Of a DNA stretch of 6,156 nt, positions 1 through 6,156 are shown piece after piece (position 1 is the stretch's first letter; every line of letters starts with the position of its first letter). The DNA is taken from contig CAKQHH010000050.1 of NCBI GenBank assembly GCA_934234035.1, positions 1 to 6,156 of the forward strand, in the 5' to 3' direction. The notes beneath the pieces were generated by a model that saw only the letters and a program-made list of their open reading frames with translations, ran no database searches and was not told the origin of the DNA. A program made the position numbers and the translations under genes. This DNA comes from an uncultured Clostridia bacterium (GTDB taxonomy: Bacteria > Bacillota > Clostridia > Peptostreptococcales > Anaerovoracaceae).

Positions 1-293
1 TTCGCCTCCGGCTCGGCTTCTTGGGCGTCCCTTGCGGACTGCGTCTCATCTACTCAAGCTTCGACTTCGTCTCGCTTACCGTCCCGAGACCATCGATTCC
101 GGCTTCGCCTCCGCTCGCCGTCATCGGGTCTCTCTGGCAACGTGTAGCTCGTTCGATTCGAGTTTCGCTTCGCTCACTCTCATCGGCGCTACATCTTTCG
201 CAGGAGACAGCATGTCGCAGTAGGCCGCTCCCAATCACCCTTCGCCTCCGGCTCGGCTTCTTGGGCGTCCCTTGCGGACTGCGTCTCATCTAC

Positions 294-317
<24 letters not shown>
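1..317. repeat. Perfect 77-bp direct repeat, copies at 1-77 and 241-317
   Basis: Bases 1-77 and 241-317 are identical, with a centre-to-centre distance of 240 bp. The second copy overlaps the last 24 bases of the methyltransferase gene and supplies its TGA stop. The first copy touches the window edge, so the repeat may extend further left. Each copy begins with a CTCGGC-type core and ends with TTCGACTTCGTCTCGCTT. No transposase, terminal inverted repeats or T-tract terminator accompanies it. I do not recognise the family. Frames stay open through the region on both strands, but this follows from the TCG-rich composition, and no ribosome binding site or conserved protein supports coding. Confidence 0.9.
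1..317. repeat. Degenerate ~20-bp TTCG/CTCG-rich core repeated about six times
   Basis: A core close to CTTCGMCTYCGKCTCGCYT on the plus strand occurs near 1-20, 58-77, 102-120, 162-180, 241-260 and 298-317. On the minus strand it reads like GAGCGAAGCGAAACTCGAA. Several copies are followed or preceded by CATCG or CATCTAC. Spacings are uneven (roughly 44-78 bp), so this is an interspersed or eroded repeat rather than a regular CRISPR-like array. Together with the 77-bp repeat it fills the stretch downstream of the last gene, and I see no gene or clear terminator there. Function unknown. Confidence 0.6.
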
Positions 318-2601
<2,284 letters not shown>

Positions 2602-2623
2602 TTATATTGTTATCTCCGGAAGC

Positions 2624-3673
2624 TTATTCAATAAGCATGGCATCCCCGTAGCTGAAGAAGCGATATTTTTCCCGAACCGCTTCTTCGTACGCTTCCAGAA
2701 TGTGTTCCCGATCGTACAGCGCGGAAATCAGCATCAGAAGTGTGGACTTCGGAAGATGAAAATTGGTGATCAATGCTTTTACAATCTTAAATTCGTATCC
2801 CGGATAGATGAAAATTCCGGTGCTGTTGTGGCCGGCCTGAACTCGGAAGCCCTCCGGTGTCTCCACTGCCGCACTCTCCAAAGTTCGGGTGGACGTGGTG
2901 CCCACGGAGATGATCCGCTGTCCCGCGTCGATGGCGTCGTTGATGATCTTCGCATTCTCCTCCGTCACCGAATACTCCTCGAAATGCATGTGGTGTTCCT
3001 CGATGTTCTCGCATTTTACCGGACGGAAGGTGCCGATGCCCACGTGCAGAGTGACATAGGCGATTTTCACGCCCTTCTCTTCGATTTCCTTCAGCAGCTC
3101 TTTGGTAAAATGAAGTCCGGCTGTCGGAGCGGCTACCGATCCGTCAATACGGCTGTATACCGTCTGATAGGTTTCTTTGTCCGCGTCATCCGCCGGCCGC
3201 TCGATGTACGGCGGAAGCGGCATGCTGCCCAGCTCTTCCAGCCGCTCCATGAAAATGCCTTCGTACTCAAAACGAACCTTCCGGGTTCCCTGATCCGGAT
3301 CCTGGAATCCCAGAATATGTGCCTGGAACAGGTGCTCGGAATCGAACACTACCGTGTCTCCTTCCTTCAGTCTCTTTCCCGGGCGGACCATGGTTTCCCA
3401 TACGTCCCCTTCCAGCCGCTTAATCAGCAGGAATTCGATGTGAGCACCCGTCACCGCCTTCCTTCCGAACAACCGGGCGGGAATGACCCGCGAATCGTTC
3501 AGGACCATGCAGTCTCCCGGTTTCAGATATTCCAGAATATCGTGAAACCGGCGGTGCTCAATGCTGTTCTTCTCCCGGTTCAAAACCATCAGCCGGCAGG
3601 AATCTCTTTGCTGCGCCGGAGTCTGAGCGATCAGCTCCTCCGGCAGGTGATAATCAAAATCTTCTAGTTTCAT
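2624..3673 (-). CDS. queA: S-adenosylmethionine:tRNA ribosyltransferase-isomerase
   Basis: QueA transfers and isomerises the ribosyl group of S-adenosylmethionine onto preQ1 already in the tRNA anticodon, giving epoxyqueuosine. The 349-residue length matches the family (about 340-355). Family stretches are visible throughout: [15 protein letters not shown] at 6-20, [13 protein letters not shown] at 58-70, [12 protein letters not shown] at 179-190, [13 protein letters not shown] at 207-219, [11 protein letters not shown] at 257-267 and the terminal [16 protein letters not shown] at 300-315. The ATG has an AAGGAA site about 7 nt upstream. It follows ruvB by 62 nt, the widest gap in the operon, and precedes tgt, whose product supplies its substrate tRNA. 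No preQ1 riboswitch-like leader or convincing internal promoter was seen in the gap. The final step, epoxyqueuosine reduction by QueG or QueH, is not encoded in this window. Confidence 0.97.
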   Translation of the reverse strand: MKLEDFDYHLPEELIAQTPAQQRDSCRLMVLNREKNSIEHRRFHDILEYLKPGDCMVLNDSRVIPARLFGRKAVTGAHIEFLLIKRLEGDVWETMVRPGKRLKEGDTVVFDSEHLFQAHILGFQDPDQGTRKVRFEYEGIFMERLEELGSMPLPPYIERPADDADKETYQTVYSRIDGSVAAPTAGLHFTKELLKEIEEKGVKIAYVTLHVGIGTFRPVKCENIEEHHMHFEEYSVTEENAKIINDAIDAGQRIISVGTTSTRTLESAAVETPEGFRVQAGHNSTGIFIYPGYEFKIVKALITNFHLPKSTLLMLISALYDREHILEAYEEAVREKYRFFSYGDAMLIE

Positions 3674-3735
3674 GTGTTTCCTTCTTTACATATAGTATGA
3701 TTTTTCGTTTCGTTCGGCTTTCCCGAATTTTGTTT

Positions 3736-4743
3736 TTACTTCTCCGAATAGAGCGCCATCAGTCCCAGATGTTCGTAGGCCTTCCGGGACGCCATCCGCC
3801 CCTTCTGCGTTCGATACATCAGCTCGGACTGAATCAAGTACGGCTCGTTCACATCTTCCAGCGTCACTCGCTCTTCACCGATTGCGGAAGCGATGGTCTC
3901 GATTCCCACCGGGCCGCCGTTGAACCCCTTGATAATCGTGGTGAGAATCTCCCGGTCCAGCTTCTCCAGCCCCAGGTCATCAACCCCCAAAGCATCCAGC
4001 GCTTTTCGGGTGATATCGATATCCACGTTTCCATCCTGAATGACCTCCGAAAAATCCCGCACCCGCTTCAGCATGCGGTTAGCGATTCGCGGTGTGCCTC
4101 GGGACCGCTTTGCCAGCTCCGTTAGGGATTCCTCGTCGATGTGTACGTTCATCACCCGCGCCGACCGGCGAAGAATTTCCTTCAGTTCCTCTACGGTGTA
4201 GAAATCAAATTTGCAAATGATTCCGAACCGATCCCGCAGCGGTGCCGAAAGGCTTCCCGCCCGCGTGGTGGCGCCGATCAGGGTAAAATGAGACAGGTCA
4301 ATCCGAAGGGACCGAGCCGACGGGCCTTTTCCGATGACGATATCCAGCGCATAGTCTTCCATGGCGGAATACAGCACCTCTTCCACCGACCGGTTCAGCC
4401 GGTGAATCTCGTCGATGAAAAGCACATCGTTCTCATTCAAATTGGTCAGAATGGCGGCCAGATCTCCGGCTCTTCCGATGGCCGGTCCGGATGTGATTTT
4501 GATATCCACGCCCAGCTCGTTGGAGATGATCCCCGCCAATGTTGTTTTTCCCAGTCCAGGCGGTCCGTAGAAAAGCACGTGATCCAGGGACTCTCCCCGC
4601 ATCTTCGCCGCCTCGATGTATATGGACAAATTCTCTTTATTTCCCGACTGTCCGCAGTACTCGCTGAGATATTGAGGACGAAGGGTATGTTCCCCCTCCA
4701 AATCCGAGGGCTGCATCTGTCTTGATGTAATCTGTTCTTCCAT
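3736..4743 (-). CDS. ruvB: Holliday junction branch-migration ATPase RuvB
   Basis: RuvB is the hexameric AAA+ motor that, with RuvA, drives branch migration of Holliday junctions during recombination and fork repair. The 335-residue protein is complete. Walker A is GPPGLGKT at 60-67, Walker B is FIDEIH at 109-114, sensor 1 is GATT at 157-160, and the arginine finger is expected at Arg170 in [17 protein letters not shown] at 215-223 carries the sensor 2 arginine. The C-terminal winged-helix region begins near FNGGPVG at 274-280. The N-terminus aligns by eye with Bacillus RuvB ([12 protein letters not shown] at 21-32), supporting this ATG. Its GGAAAGGAAG site ends 11 nt upstream, a slightly long spacing, and directly follows the ruvA stop. 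No closer in-frame start exists. Confidence 0.98.
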   Translation of the reverse strand: MEEQITSRQMQPSDLEGEHTLRPQYLSEYCGQSGNKENLSIYIEAAKMRGESLDHVLFYGPPGLGKTTLAGIISNELGVDIKITSGPAIGRAGDLAAILTNLNENDVLFIDEIHRLNRSVEEVLYSAMEDYALDIVIGKGPSARSLRIDLSHFTLIGATTRAGSLSAPLRDRFGIICKFDFYTVEELKEILRRSARVMNVHIDEESLTELAKRSRGTPRIANRMLKRVRDFSEVIQDGNVDIDITRKALDALGVDDLGLEKLDREILTTIIKGFNGGPVGIETIASAIGEERVTLEDVNEPYLIQSELMYRTQKGRMASRKAYEHLGLMALYSEK

Positions 4744-4763
4744 AGATATGGTAACTTCCTTTC

Positions 4764-5360
4764 CTACATCAGGAATTTCAGGGACTTCTTGATGTATTCT
4801 TCGATGGTCAGATCATCCTCCGGCACGTGACCGATGGCTTCTTCCGCCTCTGCTTTACTGTATCCCAAAGTGGTCAGGGCCACCACCGCATTGTTCCGCT
4901 CGTCGGAGAACAGTACCGCCGGTTCCGCCGCGATTTCCGCATCCTGAATCGGAACGGCACTCACCTTGTCCGCCAGTTCCAAAATCACCCGTTCCGCCGT
5001 TTTCTTTCCCACGCCCTGCGCCTTCGCAATGGATTTGGCATCCTTGTGCATGATAAACGCTTTGATCTGGTTCACCGTGCCGATGGACATGATGGCCAGA
5101 CCGGCTTTCGGTCCCACGCCGTTCACCGTCAGCAGCTGCTCGAAAAGAGTCAGCGCATCCCGGTCGTTAAATCCGAACAGGGACATACCGTCATCCTTCA
5201 CCTGCATATACGTATACAGCTGAACCACATCTCCCTCCCGAGCATTCAGCACCGGCGAGGTATCCGCCACGTGAATCCGGAAACCGATTCCGCCCTGCGT
5301 CTCCACCACGATGGATCCCTTCTCATAAAAAAGATATTTTCCTGTAATATGTCTAATCAT
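4764..5360 (-). CDS. ruvA: Holliday junction DNA-binding protein RuvA
   Basis: RuvA tetramers hold the Holliday junction in a square-planar form and recruit RuvB. The 198-residue protein shows the three usual domains. An OB fold covers about residues 1-63; its acidic pin is likely Asp56-Asp57 in VKDDG. The middle domain has two helix-hairpin-helix motifs, [10 protein letters not shown] at 79-88 and [13 protein letters not shown] at 114-126. After a linker rich in Ala and Glu, the RuvB-binding domain III covers about 152-198 ([16 protein letters not shown], ending IKKSLKFLM). Its ATG overlaps the ruvC stop as ATGA, with a weak AGGG site about 7 nt upstream inside ruvC. Translation is therefore probably coupled to ruvC. 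ruvB starts 20 nt after its stop. Confidence 0.97.
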   Translation of the reverse strand: MIRHITGKYLFYEKGSIVVETQGGIGFRIHVADTSPVLNAREGDVVQLYTYMQVKDDGMSLFGFNDRDALTLFEQLLTVNGVGPKAGLAIMSIGTVNQIKAFIMHKDAKSIAKAQGVGKKTAERVILELADKVSAVPIQDAEIAAEPAVLFSDERNNAVVALTTLGYSKAEAEEAIGHVPEDDLTIEEYIKKSLKFLM

Positions 5361-5842
5361 CCTATCACCCTGTTATTTCTGGAATGCGCATGGCAAATCG
5401 CCGCCGCCACCGCATCCGCCGTGTCATCCGGCTTCGGTACTTCCTTCAAATTCAGAATTACCTTGACCATATTCTGCACCTGTTTTTTCTCCGCCCGGCC
5501 GTAGCCCACCAGCGCCTGCTTAATCTGCAGCGGCGTGTACTCCGAAACCTGAAGGCCGTTCCGCTCACACGCCAAAAGAGCAACGCCCCTGGCCTCGCCC
5601 ACTTTAATCGCCGTCGTTGTGTTGCTGTTAAAAAAAAGTTCCTCAATGGACGCCTCTTCCGGCTGATATTTCTGAATCACCTCATTCAGCCCGTCGAACA
5701 GCTGATTCAGCCGCTGCGGCATCGGTGTATGTGCCTCCGTCTCAATGGATCCGTAGTCCACGGTCCAAAAACGATTTCCGTTATAATCCAGGATTCCGTA
5801 TCCCATGATGGCATACCCCGGATCGATTCCAAGTATTCTCAT
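5357..5842 (-). CDS. ruvC: Crossover junction endodeoxyribonuclease RuvC (Holliday junction resolvase)
   Basis: RuvC is the dimeric resolvase that nicks two opposing strands of a Holliday junction. The 161-residue protein has the RNase H-like fold signature, starting [16 protein letters not shown]. The four expected metal-binding acids are visible by comparison with E. coli RuvC: Asp7 in GIDPG, Glu67 in IEELFF, and Asp140 and Asp143 in DDTADAVA, followed by the conserved ICHAH. The length is normal for Bacillota. It is the first gene of the operon. A GAGGAG site (5853-5858) ends 10 nt before the ATG. Its stop overlaps the ruvA start. The short tail SRNNRVIG looks ordinary. Confidence 0.97.
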   Translation of the reverse strand: MRILGIDPGYAIMGYGILDYNGNRFWTVDYGSIETEAHTPMPQRLNQLFDGLNEVIQKYQPEEASIEELFFNSNTTTAIKVGEARGVALLACERNGLQVSEYTPLQIKQALVGYGRAEKKQVQNMVKVILNLKEVPKPDDTADAVAAAICHAHSRNNRVIG

Positions 5843-5857
5843 TCTTCTAAAACTCCT

Positions 5858-5900
5858 CGGGCTATTTTACCAAAAAACGCTTCCTTTGTCTAATAGCCCG
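5858..5900. promoter_or_regulatory. Perfect 9-bp inverted repeat enclosing the ruvC promoter
   Basis: The arms CGGGCTATT (5858-5866) and AATAGCCCG (5892-5900) are exact reverse complements, separated by 25 bp. The left arm covers half of the predicted -10 element and the right arm touches the first base of the -35. This could be an operator bound at both arms, or a hairpin in read-through transcripts. It is not followed by a T-tract, so it is not a standard terminator. The pairing is seen directly; the regulatory role is inferred. Confidence 0.5.
5864..5892 (-). promoter_or_regulatory. Predicted sigma-A promoter of the ruvCAB-queA-tgt operon
   Basis: On the minus strand TAGACA (5892-5887) and TAAAAT (5869-5864) are separated by exactly 17 bp. 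Each differs from the consensus by one base. Initiation would be expected near 5857, within or at the edge of the GAGGAG site at 5858-5853. The leader would therefore be only about 15 nt, which is short. A start a few bases upstream, or another promoter beyond the window, remains possible. No Bacillota LexA box (GAAC-N4-GTTC type) was found near it. Confidence 0.7.
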
Positions 5901-5916
5901 GAACAACACCCGGCCG

Positions 5917-6156
5917 GCCCGAGGGGCGTGGTGCCTCACTGCCCGCCAGCCCTTATTCCTTCGTCGAGGAGCACCACGTCTGCCGCTCCAAAGTGCCGGG
6001 CAGCCCGAGGGACGTGGTGCCTCACTGCCCGCTAGCCCTTATTTCTTCGTCGAGGAGCACCACGTCTGCCGCTCCAAAGTGCCGGGCAGCCCGAGGGACG
6101 TGGTGCCTCACTGCCCGCCAGCCCTTATTTCTTCGTCGAGGAGCACCACGTCCTCC
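5917..6156. repeat. Tandem array of 86-bp units with internal stem (2.8 copies, open at window edge)
   Basis: Units start at 5917, 6003 and 6089. Units 1 and 2 differ at three of 86 positions (unit positions 10, 31, 42). Unit 3 matches for 64 bases, then changes from CGTCTGCC to CGTCCTCC at 6149-6156, suggesting the array ends or changes there. In each unit GACGTGGTGC (positions 9-18) can pair with GCACCACGTC (55-64), and CTC/GAG extends the stem past a two-base bulge. A second set, CTGCCCG (23-29) and CGGGCAG spanning the unit junction, can also pair. The period of 86 is not a multiple of three, which argues against coding. No spacers are present, so it is not CRISPR. Family not recognised. 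Confidence 0.9.

Noticed and set aside
1..293. Rho-independent terminator for the operon
   Set aside because: Short GTCC/GGAC pairings exist, but no stable stem followed by a T-tract on the minus strand was found. Termination is either Rho-dependent, repeat-linked or outside the window.
3674..3735. Internal promoter or preQ1 riboswitch before queA
   Set aside because: TACTAT/TATATG gives only a weak -10 with no matching -35 at 16-18 bp, and the 62-nt gap shows no preQ1-type pseudoknot pattern.
5843..5916. LexA operator controlling ruvCAB
   Set aside because: No GAAC-N4-GTTC type site occurs; GGAACAAC near 5900 has no matching second half.
5917..6156. CRISPR array
   Set aside because: The 86-bp units are directly contiguous with no variable spacers, and no cas gene is present.

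Overview
The window holds one compact operon of conserved housekeeping genes, all on the minus strand, with repeat-rich non-coding DNA at both ends. In transcription order (right to left) the genes are ruvC, ruvA, ruvB, queA, tgt and a TRAM-less RlmD/RumA-type RNA (uracil-5-)-methyltransferase. The order ruvC-ruvA-ruvB-queA-tgt, strong AGGAG-type ribosome binding sites and a TRAM-less iron-sulfur methyltransferase suggest a Bacillota member, most likely class Clostridia with medium G+C. This is inferred from gene order and protein character, not from a database search.

The right flank (5843-6156) contains the likely operon promoter, a sigma-A-like TAGACA-N17-TAAAAT. It sits inside a perfect 9-bp inverted repeat with arms at 5858-5866 and 5892-5900. 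Beyond it lies an array of 86-bp direct repeats (5917-6156), each unit carrying a 10-bp stem; the array runs to the window edge. The gene block follows: ruvC and ruvA overlap by ATGA, ruvB starts 20 nt after ruvA, queA 62 nt after ruvB, tgt 43 nt after queA, and the methyltransferase gene overlaps the end of tgt by 23 nt. The left flank (1-340) is a second, unrelated repeat region. It has a perfect 77-bp direct repeat (1-77 and 241-317), a degenerate TTCG/CTCG-rich core repeated about six times, and a 22-bp near copy of the 3' end of the methyltransferase gene.

The genes fall into two functions. RuvA, RuvB and RuvC form the Holliday-junction branch-migration and resolution machinery. QueA and Tgt carry out successive steps of queuosine synthesis on tRNA. 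The last gene makes 5-methyluridine in RNA, probably 23S rRNA, so the second half of the operon is an RNA-modification module.

No previously undescribed multi-gene system is visible. The points worth a second look are the two repeat families, the inverted repeat around the promoter, and the methyltransferase 3' end. That gene end lies inside a repeat, has a partial copy 120 bp away, and belongs to a gene family whose 3' end is a known integration site for mobile elements.
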